Origin: Pseudomonas cannabina
Lineage (GTDB): Bacteria > Pseudomonadota > Gammaproteobacteria > Pseudomonadales > Pseudomonadaceae
Direction: 5' to 3'
Length of the DNA stretch: 64,000 nt
Assembly: GCF_900100365.1 (NCBI RefSeq)
Contig: NZ_FNKU01000001.1
Span: forward strand, 1,612,001 to 1,676,000
Shown: piece after piece, positions 8,876-18,468 of the stretch
How the letters are laid out: the number at the start of each line of letters is the position of its first letter
Position numbering within the stretch: position 1 is the first letter of the stretch
The notes under the pieces: generated by a model
What the model saw: the letters and a program-made list of their open reading frames with translations, nothing else
Told to the model about the DNA's origin: nothing
Databases searched by the model: none
Program-made: the position numbers and the translations under genes

Positions 8876-10097
8876 ATGAGCAACCCAGTCGCAACTCCAC
8901 TTGCCACACCGCCCCGAGCGCATGTAATTGCCTCTGACGCCGAAGCCATCGAGATCGCCAAAGCACTGGCCAGCCGCTTTGCCGAACAGGCTTCGTTACG
9001 TGACCGCGAACGCCGTCTGCCGGTTGCCGGTTGCCGAGCTGGATGAATTCTCGGCCAGCGGCCTGTGGGCTATCACCGTGCCCAAAGCTTATGGCGGTGC
9101 TGGCGTTTCCTACGTCACCGTTGCTGAGGTGATCAAGATCATCTCGGCCGCCGACTCTTCGCTCGGGCAAATCCCGCAAAACCATCTTGGTGTACTCGAC
9201 GTTCTATTGCAGACCGGCACCGAGGAGCAAAAGCGCCATTACTTCGGCAAGGCGCTGGCGGGTTACCGCTTCGGCAACGCGTTCTCGGAGTCGAAAAGTA
9301 AAAACGCCGGAGCCTTCCAGACGCGCATTCGTTTTGAGGGCGAACACGCGGTGCTGGACGGCGAAAAGTTCTACTGCACCGGCGCATTGTTCGCGCATAT
9401 CGTGCCGGTAGCCGGCGTCAACGAACAAAACCAGGCCTTCTTCGCCTTTGTCGAACGTGACAATCCGGGCCTGACCATTATCGATAACTGGGACGGCTTC
9501 GGGCAGCGCACCACAGCCAGCGGCGGCGCGGTGTTGAAGGATGTGCGCGTGCCATCCAGCGCGGTGATTCCGGCTCATCGGGCGTTCGATGAGCCGACCG
9601 CCGACGGGCCGATTTCGCAGATCATTCAGGCCGCAGTGGACACCGGCATCGCCCACGGCGCCTTCGAGGAAACCCTCAAACACGCCCGTCTGGCCCGGCC
9701 CTGGATCGACAGCAAGCAGGATTTCGGCTGGCAGGACCCGTTCAGCATTGCCACCATCGGTGATCTGCAATGGCGGCTGCATGGCACCGACGCGATTCTC
9801 GCCAAAGCCGGGCAGGCCATCGATCAGGCGCTGGCCGAGCCAAGCGAAAGCAGCGTTGCGCACGCTTCAGTGATTGTCGCTCAAGCCAAAGTGCTGTCGG
9901 CGCAGATCGCCTTGCTGGTCAGCAGCAAATTGTTCGAGCTGGCGGGCACCCGCTCGGTGTCGGGCACGCTCAACCTTGATCGCTACTGGCGCAATGCCCG
10001 TACCCACACGCTGCATGACCCCGCGCGCTGGAAATATCACCTGATCGGCAATCACGTACTCAACGGTATCGCGCCGCCGCGTCACGCCTGGAACTGA
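8876..10097 (+). pseudogene. sfnB: sfnB-like flavin monooxygenase, frameshifted by a 7-bp tandem duplication
   Basis: The N terminus (MSNPVATPLATPPRAHVIAS, from ATG 8876 with AGGAG upstream) is open in one frame to about 9046. The remaining 350 residues continue in another frame to 10097. The break is at a direct repeat CGGTTGC-CGGTTGC (9021-9027 and 9028-9034). Removing one copy restores RRLPVAELDEFSASGLW and a 404-residue protein of normal length for the SfnB/DszC family, with the hallmark DNWDGFGQRTTASGG and YWRNARTHTLHDPARW motifs. The role would be an FMNH2-dependent sulfur-acquisition monooxygenase. As read, only a 56-residue peptide or an N-terminally truncated protein could be made. 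The duplication could revert by slippage. Confidence 0.85.
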
Positions 10098-10112
10098 TCA
10101 AGGAGCACACTC

Positions 10113-10542
10113 ATGCCTCATCCCGCTGTCACCGCACAACTGGCGGTCGCCACCGAAGACCTCGGCCTTGCTCGTCACGGCCTGCAACTCATCCTCGATG
10201 ACCTGCGTGAGCGCGGCCAGCCATGGCCGCTCAGCAATCTGCAACGCATTGTCGATGACCCCTACGTGATCAGCAAAATCGGCGATCTGCAGATTCGGCT
10301 GGACGTCGCCGCCGCATTGCTGGAGCGCGCCCAGGGCCTGGATGGCCCGCCCGAGCAGCGCCTGATCGCCAGCAGCGAGGCGGTGATTGCCAGTGCCGAT
10401 GCGTTGCAGGCGGTCGGCAACGTTCACCGGACAACGCCTTGCGCTGCCAGCACAGGCCGGTCGCGAACCGTTGCGCTGGCACTATCAGGTCATCGGCAAT
10501 CAACGCCTCAACGGCGTCGTACCGCCGCAGCTTCAGGAGTAA
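10113..10542 (+). pseudogene. Remnant of a short acyl-CoA-dehydrogenase-like protein
   Basis: ATG 10113 (with AAGGAGCAC upstream) opens a frame that matches the C-terminal helical domain of SfnB-type proteins: IGDLQIRLDVAAALLERAQG resembles the IGDLQWRLHGTDAILAKAG segment of the preceding gene. Homology breaks at ADALQAVGN (about 10419). It resumes in another frame as EPLRWHYQVIGNQRLNGVVP, which parallels ARWKYHLIGNHVLNGIAPP of the neighbour and ends at TAA 10540-10542. About 20 residues between the two parts are missing, so an internal deletion with a frameshift is the simplest explanation. The original product was probably an accessory subunit of about 150 aa. Confidence 0.6.
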
Positions 10543-10546
10543 GTGT

Positions 10547-11947
10547 ATGTCTCGTCAAATACGCCTTAACGCCTTCGACATGAATTGCGTGGGTCATCAA
10601 TCGCCGGGGCTGTGGGCGCATCCGCGGGACCGTTCGTGGCAGTACAAGGACCTCGAATACTGGACCGATCTGGCCAGAATTCTTGAGCGCGGCAAGTTCG
10701 ACGGGCTGTTTATCGCTGACGTGCTGGGCATTTACGACGTTTATCGCGGCAACGGTGAGGCGGCGATTCGCCAGGCTACGCAAGTGCCGGTCAATGACCC
10801 GTTGCAGTTGATCCCGCCCATGGCGCTGGTGACCGAGCACCTGGGCTTTGGCCTGACGGCGTCGCTGTCGTTCGAACACCCGTACCCGTTCGCCCGCCGT
10901 CTTTCGACGCTGGATCACCTGACCAAGGGCCGTGCGGGCTGGAATATCGTCACGTCTTATCTGGAAAGCGGCGCGAAGAACCTGGGGCAGAAAACCCTGA
11001 CCGAGCACGATGCGCGCTACGACTATGCCGAGGAGTACCTGGAGGTTTGCTACAAACTCTGGGAAGGCAGCTGGGAGGACGGCGCGATTCTGCGTGACCG
11101 GGAGCGGCGGGTGTTCAGCGACCCGAGCAAAATCCACGAGATTCGTCACGTCGGCAAACACTTTCAGGTGCCCGGCATCCACTTGTGCGAGCCTTCGCCG
11201 CAACGCACGCCGGTGCTCTATCAGGCGGGCGCTTCGAGCCGGGGCAAGCAGTTTGCCGCCGAGCATGCCGAGTGCGTGTTCGTCGCGGCACCTTCCAAAG
11301 TCCTGTTGAAAAAGACTGTGGCCGATATCCGTCGTCGCACCGCCGAGGCGGGTCGCGACTCGTCCAAAGTGCTGATTTTCAATTTGCAGACGGTGATCCT
11401 CGGCGAGACTGACGCCAAGGCGAAAGCCAAATTCGAGGAGTACAAAAGCTGGGTCAGTTATGAGGGTGCAATGGCCCTGATTTCCGGCTGGACCGGCATC
11501 GACTTCAGCCAGTTCAAGCCCGATGAGCCACTGCGGCATGTGCACACCAACGCCATCCAGTCGGCGGTCGAGACCTTTTCCACTGCCGACCCGAACACCG
11601 TCTGGACGCCGCGGGCACTGGCTGACTGGGTCGGTATCGGCGGTTTCGGGCCCTTGTTTGTCGGCAGCCCGGAAACCGTGGCGGACCTGTTGCAGGAATG
11701 GGTTGAGGAGACGGACGTCGACGGTTTCAATCTGGCCTACGCGCTGACCCATGAAACCTTCATCGATGCGGTCGATTTGCTGGTCCCGGAGCTGCAGAAG
11801 CGCGGTGTTTACAAGAACGAATATGCCAAAGGCACTTTACGCGAGAAGTTGTTTGGCGACGGGCCGAGGTTGGAAACCGGGCATCCGGGTGCCGGCTTTC
11901 GGGACCTTGCTGCGCTGAATCGCAATCGCCAGACGGAGAGTGCCTGA
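10547..11947 (+). CDS. DszA/NtaA/SnaA-family FMNH2-dependent monooxygenase
   Basis: A 466-aa luciferase-like (LLM class) oxidoreductase. It begins MSRQIRLNAFDMNCVGHQSP with CAGGAG just upstream; the longer reading from 10439 runs through the remnant gene and is not real. Family landmarks are the DGLFIADVLGIYD strand, the SLSFEHPYPFARRLSTLDHL motif, KGRAGWNIVTSYLES (flavin phosphate region) and YQAGASSRGKQFAAEHAE. Members oxidise sulfones, sulfonates or aminopolycarboxylates with FMNH2 delivered by a separate reductase, which is not encoded here. It follows the SfnB-like genes and probably belongs to the same sigma-54 regulon. Confidence 0.88.
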   Translation: MSRQIRLNAFDMNCVGHQSPGLWAHPRDRSWQYKDLEYWTDLARILERGKFDGLFIADVLGIYDVYRGNGEAAIRQATQVPVNDPLQLIPPMALVTEHLGFGLTASLSFEHPYPFARRLSTLDHLTKGRAGWNIVTSYLESGAKNLGQKTLTEHDARYDYAEEYLEVCYKLWEGSWEDGAILRDRERRVFSDPSKIHEIRHVGKHFQVPGIHLCEPSPQRTPVLYQAGASSRGKQFAAEHAECVFVAAPSKVLLKKTVADIRRRTAEAGRDSSKVLIFNLQTVILGETDAKAKAKFEEYKSWVSYEGAMALISGWTGIDFSQFKPDEPLRHVHTNAIQSAVETFSTADPNTVWTPRALADWVGIGGFGPLFVGSPETVADLLQEWVEETDVDGFNLAYALTHETFIDAVDLLVPELQKRGVYKNEYAKGTLREKLFGDGPRLETGHPGAGFRDLAALNRNRQTESA

Positions 11948-11965
11948 CGGCGCGCAGTCAAGATT

Positions 11966-12045
11966 GGACGCAGAGCGTCCAGAACGGCATGCCGACGCGG
12001 AGCGTCGCACGATAATCGCGACTATTGTTCCTCTCGCTCCGCGTC
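11966..12045. repeat. P. syringae-type intergenic palindromic repeat
   Basis: Contains GGACGC-AGA-GCGTCC (11966-11980) and GACGC-GGA-GCGTC (11994-12006). A distal arm GCTCCGCGTC (12036-12045) is the reverse complement of 11994-12003. This is the usual composition of the dispersed intergenic repeats of this species group. It sits between two genes with converging 3' ends and may act as a transcription-end hairpin. Confidence 0.55.
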
Positions 12046-12066
12046 CGATTCTCAGCGCGGCCTGCC

Positions 12067-12606
12067 TCACAGCTCTAGTTTGTACCCCACGCCATAAAGC
12101 GACTGAATCGGGTCTTGCCCAGGGCAGGCCTGTTCCAGTTTGCGGCGCAGGTTGCGGATGTGGCTGTCGACGGTGCGGTCGGTCACTACGCGATGGTCCG
12201 AGTAGAGCCTGTCCAGCAGGTGGTCGCGGGAAAAGACCCGGCCCGGTGAGCGGGCGAAGGTGGCCAACAGGCGCAGCTCAACCGGGGGCAGGTCCAAAGC
12301 GACGCCGTTGAATGAGGCATGATAATGCGCTTCGTCAACCTGCAAGCCTTTGGCGGCCTGCGGATCGGCGGCTGACGTGCGACGCAGGATGGCTTTGACG
12401 CGGGCGACCATTTCACGCGGGCTGAAGGGCTTGCAGATGTAGTCATCCGCACCCAGATCCAGGCCCAGCAGACGGTCGATTTCCTCGACCCGTGCGGTGA
12501 TCATGATGATCGGCACAGCGCTGAAACTGCGCAGCTCCTTGCAGATGTCCATGCCGTCGCGACCGGGCAGCATGATGTCGAGCAGAATCAGTTGCGGGTC
12601 ATGAGG
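12067..12606 (-). pseudogene. BaeR-like OmpR-family response regulator, 5' end deleted
   Basis: Reading from about 12600 down to the stop at 12067 gives DPQLILLDIMLPGRDGMDIC (phospho-acceptor Asp region), ITARVEEIDRLLGLDLGADD, the KPFSPREMVARVKAILRR linker, and a complete winged-helix domain ending VDSHIRNLRRKLEQACPG and SLYGVGYKLEL. The first about 45 residues of the receiver domain are missing. Upstream, the frame runs antisense through the RND gene and is an artefact. A deletion has joined this gene head-to-head with a truncated RND pump gene near 12597-12610. The intact version would be a two-component regulator of the adjacent efflux genes. Without alpha1/beta1-beta2 it is probably inactive. 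Confidence 0.85.
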
Positions 12607-13974
12607 CAATTCGAGGCTTACATGCTCAAACAGCCGGAAGTCGATGCGTTGATCAGTATTTCCGGGCTCGGGATGGGAGGTAACAGTCAGAACACCGCCA
12701 GGGCGCTCATCAAGTTGAAGGACTGGAGCGAGCGAAGCGGTAAAGGGCAAAGTGCGGCGCAGGTTGCCCAACGGGCGACCATGGCCATGGCCAGCATCGG
12801 CGACGCCAGTGTGTTCGTCATGCAGCCGCCCGCTGTGCGTGGTCTGGGGCAGAGTTCGGGCTTCGACGTGCAACTCAAGGACCTGGGCGGCGTCGGGCAC
12901 GAAGCGCTGGTCGAAGCCCGTGAAACGTTTATTGAAAAAGCACGAAAGGACCCGAACATGCTCGGCGTGCGCAGTAATGGTCTGGATGATACGCCGCAGT
13001 TGAAGGTGACGATCGATGACCGTAAAGCGGGTGCACTGAGTCTCTCGACCAGCGATATCAATTCGACCCTGTCCACGGCGCTGGGCGGCAGCTACGTCAA
13101 TGATTTCCTCAATCAGGGACGTGTGAAGAAGGTCTATGTGCAGGGGGAGGCCGCTTCGCGCATGCAGTCGGCGGATCTGGACCATTGGTTCGTGCGCAAC
13201 GCCAATGACGAAATGGTGCCGTTCTCATCGCTTGCCAGCAGTGGCTGGAGTTACGGCTCACCCTTGCTGGAGCGTTATAACGGCAACTCGTCGCTGGAAA
13301 TCGTCGGCGACCCTGCGCCTGGCGTCAGTTCCGGCACCGCTATGGATGCGGTTGAAGCAATAATCAGGCAGTTGCCTGAAGGCATTGGTTACGAATGGAC
13401 CGGGCAGTCTTATCAGTTGCGGCTGTCCGGCTCGCAGGCACCCATGCTCTATGCCATTTCTGTGCTGTTCGTGTTCCTGTGCCTGGCAGCGTTGTACGAA
13501 AGCTGGTCGGTGCCGTTCTCGGTCATGCTGGTGGTGCCACTGGGTATCGTCGGTGCGGTTCTGGCAACCAAGGCCAGTGGCCTGAGCAACGACGTGTACT
13601 TTCAGGTCGGGCTGCTGACCACCGTCGGCCTTGCGGCGAAGAACGCCATTCTGATCGTCGAGTTCGCCAGGCATCTGCAAGAGCAGGGCAAGACTTTGCA
13701 CGAAGCCACCCTGATCGCTGCACGGCAGCGCTTGCGTCCGATTCTCATGACGTCGCTGGCGTTCATGTTCGGTGTGCTGCCGTTGGCGCTCAGCACTGGC
13801 GCGGGCTCCGCAGGGCGTCAGGCGATAGGTACGGGCGTACTGGGCGGCATGTTCAGCGCCACGCTGCTGGGGATTTTCCTGGCACCGCTGTTCTTCGTGG
13901 AAGTCCGTCGGCGCGTCAATCGTACGTCAGGCAGTGTTCCCGCAGCTCAACCCACTTCTAAAGGTGAAGCATGA
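12598..13974 (+). pseudogene. RND efflux pump inner-membrane subunit, N-terminal half deleted
   Basis: About 458 residues correspond to the C-terminal part of AcrB/MexB-type pumps (equivalent to about residue 583 onward of roughly 1050). Visible landmarks: FGxxG-equivalent ISGLGMGGNSQNTARALIKL, SYVNDFLNQGRVKKVYVQGE, LERYNGNSSLEIVGDPAPG, FLCLAALYESWSVPFSVML, the NDVYFQVGLLTTVGLAAKNA helix, and RPILMTSLAFMFGVLPLALS. The first membrane half, including the proton-relay helix 4 and half of the porter domain, is gone. The open frame begins at the deletion junction shared with the response-regulator remnant. The stop overlaps the start of the outer-membrane gene. Confidence 0.88.
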
Positions 13975-15380
13975 TGCGTCTTTTCTGGCTTTCGCTGGCA
14001 GTCATAGCGCTGCTTGCCGGCTGCGTGAACCTGGCCCCTGACTATCAGCGTCCGGAAGCACCGGTGCCTGAACAATGGCTGCCGGCGACAGCGCCTGAAC
14101 CTGCCGCGTCGGCCGGTATGCCGACCGATATCGAATGGCAGGACTTTTTCATCGATAAACGTCTGGTACGCCTGCAAACCCTGGCGTTGACCAACAACCG
14201 CGACTTGCGGGTAGCGGCCCTCAACGTCGAAAAAGCACAGGCCCAGTACCGTATAGAGCGTGCGGCAAGCCTGCCGACCATTGATGCCAGTGGCAGCGGA
14301 ACACGCACTCACACGCCAGCCTCCACCTCCGCGACCGGGCGTTCGTCAACCACTAACGAGTACAGCGCACAGCTTGGTTTGAGCAGCTACAAGCTGGACG
14401 TTTTCGGTCGCATAAAAAACCTTCAGGACGAAGCACTTGAAGACTATCTGGCGTTGACCGAAACACGGCGCAGCACGCAGATCAGCCTGATCGCGGAAGT
14501 CGCCACAGGCTGGCTGACGCTGGCCGCAGACAATCAACTCCTGAAACTGGCGCAAGACACGCTGACCAGCCAGCAGCAGAGCTATGACCTGACCCTGCGC
14601 AGCCATGGTCTGGGCGGTTCCTCCGGGCTGGAAGTGGCTCAGGCGCAAACCACGGTCGAATCGGCCCGTGGCGACGTGGCGCAGTATCGGAGCCAGGTTC
14701 TTCAGGACCGCAACGCGTTGCGCCTGCTGGTAGGCAGTGAGATCCCGGACGAGCTTTTGCCGGGTGCCGAAATGCAGACTGTCGCGCAATGGGTTCAGGT
14801 ACCTGCCGAGCTGCCTTCCAGCCTGTTGCAACGTCGTCCTGATGTATTGAGCGCCGAGCACAGCCTGAAGTCAGCGAATATCGACATTGGTGCAGCGCGT
14901 GCAGCGTTTTTCCCCAGTATTACGCTGACGGCCAGTGCGGGCTCCAGCAGCACCAGCCTGTCCGGGCTATTCAAGTCCCGGACCGGAGCCTGGAGTTTTG
15001 CACCAGGCATCAGTGTGCCGATCTTCGACGGCGGGTCCAATCGGGCTACGCTGGACTCGGCCAAAATCGAAAGCAAAATCCAGATCGCGACGTATCAGCA
15101 GACGATTCAGACTGCTTTCAAGGAAGTCGCCGACGCGCTGGCGGTGCGCAGCACTCTGGATGAACGGGTCGCTGCACAACAGGCCTACACCGATGCCAGC
15201 CGCAAGCGCTACGAACTGGCTGATGCCCTGTATCGCGGTGGCTCGCAGAGTTACCTCGAAGCGCTGGAGTCGCAGCGCTCCCTGTATGCCGCCGAGCAGG
15301 ATCTGATCTCATTGCGCCTGACCGAGCAGAGTAACCGGGTGACCCTCTATAAGGTCATGGGCGGAGGCTGGAATCGATAA
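13971..15380 (+). CDS. Outer-membrane efflux lipoprotein (OprM/NodT family)
   Basis: A 469-aa TolC-like channel with a lipoprotein signal: LLAGCVNLAPDYQRPE, lipidated Cys at about residue 16. It carries two OEP repeats with the conserved LLQRRPDVLSAEHSL and a second ERVAAQQAYTDASRKRYELA helix. Its ATG overlaps the RND stop codon (ATGATG), so it was translated with the pump. The gene itself looks intact, but with the pump truncated and no membrane-fusion gene left in the window, it could only serve another pump. Confidence 0.88.
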   Translation: MMRLFWLSLAVIALLAGCVNLAPDYQRPEAPVPEQWLPATAPEPAASAGMPTDIEWQDFFIDKRLVRLQTLALTNNRDLRVAALNVEKAQAQYRIERAASLPTIDASGSGTRTHTPASTSATGRSSTTNEYSAQLGLSSYKLDVFGRIKNLQDEALEDYLALTETRRSTQISLIAEVATGWLTLAADNQLLKLAQDTLTSQQQSYDLTLRSHGLGGSSGLEVAQAQTTVESARGDVAQYRSQVLQDRNALRLLVGSEIPDELLPGAEMQTVAQWVQVPAELPSSLLQRRPDVLSAEHSLKSANIDIGAARAAFFPSITLTASAGSSSTSLSGLFKSRTGAWSFAPGISVPIFDGGSNRATLDSAKIESKIQIATYQQTIQTAFKEVADALAVRSTLDERVAAQQAYTDASRKRYELADALYRGGSQSYLEALESQRSLYAAEQDLISLRLTEQSNRVTLYKVMGGGWNR

Positions 15381-15494
15381 CGTTTTTCCGGATTACACCT
15401 GAATAACTATGCTGCTGGAACGTTTTACCCGTACCGAGTGTAAGGCCTTTGAAGCGGCGCACTGCGGTTTGATCCTTTGTGAACAGGAGTTCTC

Positions 15495-17237
15495 ATGAAA
15501 CCAGCCCTACCCAGATACACCGATGTCCTGATAATACTGGTCAGCTCAGTCATCTTTCAGGTTCAGGCTCAGGCCAGAACGTCGGTTTCGGCGGCTACCG
15601 GCAACATCGCTCAACTCGCAGTGGTCACGCCGGTCAAAACCTGTGCTGCGTTACGCGATGCAGACCTCAGTGATATTGGCGGGCAGGGTAGCCGCGTGGT
15701 GACAGCCAGCGAATCCACGCGCGATGGCATTGCAACGTGTGTGGTGGAGGGGCGGCTGGCACCGGAGATCGGTTTCAGGCTTGAACTGCCAACCGGCACT
15801 TGGGCGCAACGTTACCTGCAAGTCGGATGTGGCGGGCTGTGCGGCAACATCAACACCACCGTGCGTGCCGCCGAGCGTTGCAGGCCGCTGAACACCGGCG
15901 CGTTCGCGGTGGCAGCCACCGATATGGGGCATCAGGCAGCAGATGCCACCTTTGGCGATGATCCGCAAAAGCGCGTCGACTTCGCCCACCGCGCCGTTCA
16001 CCTGACGGCGCTGGCGTCGAAGAGGCTCATCACAACCTTTTACGGGCAGAAGGCCGAATATGCCTATTTCAGCGGCTGTTCTGATGGCGGACGCGAAGCC
16101 CTGATCGAAGCTCAGCGTTACCCTGACGACTTCGACGGCATCATTGCCGGTGCCCCGGCGCTCAACTTTCAGGTGCAGAAAACGCTCTATCACGGCTGGA
16201 TGACCCAAGCCAATACCGGACCGGACGGCAAACCCATCCTGCTGGCCTCAAGACTGCCGCTGCTGCACAAGGCGGTACTGACCAAGTGCGATGTGCTGGA
16301 CGGGCAGATTGATGGCCTGATAGCAGACCCGCGTGTCTGTGATTTCGACCCTGCTGTAGTGCAATGCACGACAGCTGCGGACACCGCGCATTGCCTCAGC
16401 GAGGCGGAAGTCACTGCGGTCAAGCGTTTCTACGATGGGCCGAAAGACCCTGCCAGCGGTGAGCGCTTGACCCTCGGTGGCCCGCAGCCCGGCTCGGAGC
16501 TGGCCTGGGCAGGCGTGTTCATCCCGGTGACCGTCGACCAGACGGTCTATAGCGAAAAGGCTGCGTCCGAAGCCATTCGCAATGTGGTCTTCGAGAAAAA
16601 CCCCGTAGCGGACTTCGATCTGCGCACGCTGAGCATCGACAAAAGCACCTTTGACAAGCTGCGCCCGTTGCACGCGCTGTACGACGCCACCAGCCCTGAT
16701 CTGTCCTCATTTGCCAACCGTGGCGGCAAGCTAATCCTCTGGCACGGCTGGGCCGACCCGAACATATCGCCGATCAATACGCTGGCCTACCACGAAGCCG
16801 TCGAAGCGCAGATGGGCAAGGCCCGCACTGAATCTTTCGAGCGTCTGTACATGCTGCCCGGCGTTTACCACTGCGGCGGCGGGGAAGGGCCGAGCCTGGT
16901 CGACCTGCTGACACCGGTGATGGCCTGGGTCGAAAAAGGCTAGGCACCCGACGCCATCGTCGCTCGGCAGGCGACACCGGACAAGGCGAGCAACAGACAG
17001 ATCCCGGCACCGCAGTCGGCGGCTGCGTCCCTGATCAAGGATGACGTCGCCAACCGGGGTCGCACTCGCCAGGTGTTCCCCTATCCGTACCTGGCCGAAT
17101 ATGACCACAAAGGCTATTCAAAGCGCGCCAGCAGCTATCAGCGTGCAGAGCCTCTGACCACAGTAAAAACACCGCAATGGATGGGTTCGGCATTTTTCCG
17201 GCCATATGCGCCCCTTGAACGCTATACCGACCGGTAA
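15495..17237 (+). pseudogene. Tannase/feruloyl-esterase family protein with an in-frame amber codon
   Basis: The frame runs from ATG 15495 to TAG 16941-16943 (482 aa) and then stays open, in the same frame, to TAA 17235-17237. The post-TAG part encodes 97 more residues, including NRGRTRQVFPYPYLAEYDHK, the normal C-terminal tail of this family. Readthrough or CAG in place of TAG would give 580 aa. The upstream part has a signal-like N terminus (LIILVSSVIFQVQAQA), the nucleophile motif GCSDGGREALIEAQRYPDDF, the Asp in HGWADPNISP and the catalytic His in GVYHCGGGEG, which lies about 25 residues before the stop. The protein would be exported and hydrolyse esters of gallate or hydroxycinnamate. 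The truncated form keeps the triad, so residual activity cannot be excluded. Confidence 0.8.
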
Positions 17238-17410
17238 TTATTTTCTCCTCGTTCTTGACATGGCCCGCGAAGCAGTAGAGAATTGCGTCCATTCCTGAAC
17301 GCGGAATTGAAAAAAACCCTTTAGATTCAATGGGTTGGAAGCCAAAGAAATAGTGGTTTCCATGCAGTTCAAAATACGTTCAATGTTGAAGTGGAACATT
17401 TGACGTTTGA

Positions 17411-17484
17411 GGCCGAGTAGCAAAATGGTTATGCAGCGGATTGCAAATCCGCCTACGCCGGTTCGATTCCGACCTCGGCCTCCA
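17411..17484 (+). tRNA. tRNA-Cys (GCA)
   Basis: 74 nt with encoded CCA. The acceptor stem GGCCGAG pairs with CTCGGCC. The anticodon stem GCGGA/TCCGC encloses the loop TTGCAAA with anticodon GCA, and the T-loop TTCGATT is present. A TTGACA box lies about 150 bp upstream. It is followed by a strong terminator. The 3' end faces a decayed region that extends to the 3' end of a convergent tRNA-Leu. Confidence 0.95.
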
Positions 17485-17495
17485 CTATTTGAAAG

Positions 17496-17526
17496 CCCCG
17501 CAGATTAACGTCTGCGGGGTTTTTTA
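17496..17526 (+). terminator. Rho-independent terminator of tRNA-Cys
   Basis: Stem CCCCGCAGA / TCTGCGGGG (9 bp, perfect) with a 6-nt loop, followed by seven T. It lies 12 bp after the tRNA. Confidence 0.92.
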
Positions 17527-17720
17527 TTGGGCGGCGTTTTATATTTCCGATGTAAAAGGGCAATCCTGGGACACTGCCAAAGTTGATTCCCTCGCTAATA
17601 CGGTGGCCTGCATCTCGTGAAGCTCCGCCTCATCTGTCTTCATATACCTGTCTGCTCGATGATGAGCTGCACGATTATTGCTAGTCAGGCCTGTCCAGCC
17701 CAATAAGCTCAATCGAGGTG
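17527..17720. other. Gap without a recognised gene beside tRNA-Cys
   Basis: No standard gene is visible. On the minus strand a frame of about 70 codons is open to a TAA at 17539 and includes HHRADRYMKTDEAELHEMQA. It has no good start and I do not recognise it. Given the position next to a tRNA 3' end it could be the tail of a lost integrative element, but there is no motif to prove it. Confidence 0.25.
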
Positions 17721-18468
17721 ATGTCCATGAGCAAGCCCCTTGTCCGGTGGCCGATCAATCCGCTTAGGGAGGCGCTGATTTATTCGATTTTTCGTCCCTG
17801 CAACGCTCTGGAGGCCTTGATTTATCTGGGGGCAACAGCTGGGTTTTAGAATAAATCAGCGTCTCCTTAGAACAGCCGTCATCGTGGTCGACATGCAAAA
17901 AGTCTTCTGCGAGCCCGCTGGTGCACTGTATGTAAAAAATACCGCTGACATTATCCGGCCTATCCAGACGTTGCTGGACGCTGCGCGCGCCGCTCAGGTG
18001 ATGGTGATCTATCTGCGCCATACAGTGCGTGGCGATGGTTCGGATACCGGGCGTATGCGCGACCTGTATCCGAATGTGGACCAGATACTTGCGCGCCACG
18101 ACCCTGATGTCGAAATCATTGATGCGCTTGCGCCCGAGTCGGGCGATGTGATCATCGACAAGCTGTTTTACAGCGGCTTCCATGACACTGATCTGGACAC
18201 GGTACTGCGCGCCAGAGACGTCGATACAATCATTATTTGCGGGACGGTGACCAATGTGTGTTGCGAAACCACCATCAGGGATGGCGTGCACCGTGAATAC
18301 AAGGTTATCGCGCTGAGTGACGCAAACGCGGCGATGGATTACCCGGACGTGGGGTTTGGCGCTGTTTCGGCGGAAGAGGTTCAGCGCATATCGTTGACAA
18401 CCATTGCCTACGAGTTTGGCGAGGTCACTACCACGGTGGATGTCATCCGGCGTATCGAAGGCGCATAG
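17721..18468 (+). pseudogene. Isochorismatase-family cysteine hydrolase split by a MITE
   Basis: ATG 17721 (GAGGTG upstream) starts MSMSKPLVRWPINPL, which stops abruptly at a 99-bp insert (17768-17866) flanked by TTAG direct repeats. Removing the insert plus one TTAG gives, in frame, PLRTAVIVVDMQKVF and continues to the stop at 18468, a protein of about 214 aa. The catalytic set of the family is present: Asp in VVDMQ, Lys in IIDKLFYSGF and Cys in CGTVTNVCCETT. The downstream fragment alone would start at GTG 17884 and lose the first core strand, so it is almost certainly inactive. The original role was probably hydrolysis of an amide such as nicotinamide, N-carbamoyl or isochorismate-type substrates. 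Confidence 0.88.
17768..17866 (+). mobile_element. 99-bp MITE (copy 1) with TTAG target duplication
   Basis: The element begins GGAGGCGCTGATTTATTC and ends GAATAAATCAGCGTCTCC, 18-bp terminal inverted repeats with one mismatch. TTAG is duplicated at 17764-17767 and 17867-17870. A YTAR 4-bp duplication is characteristic of the IS5 family, so it is probably a non-autonomous element mobilised by an IS5-type transposase. It has no coding capacity. A base-for-base identical copy in opposite orientation lies at 62345-62443. Confidence 0.9.

Noticed and set aside
10508..11752. 414-aa minus-strand frame
   Set aside because: Shadow of the DszA-like monooxygenase on the opposite strand; low-complexity His/Arg/Gln-rich product.
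12607..13185. 372-aa minus-strand reading frame beginning at 13185
   Set aside because: Only the part below about 12606 is response regulator; the rest is antisense to the RND pump and open by GC-rich codon bias.
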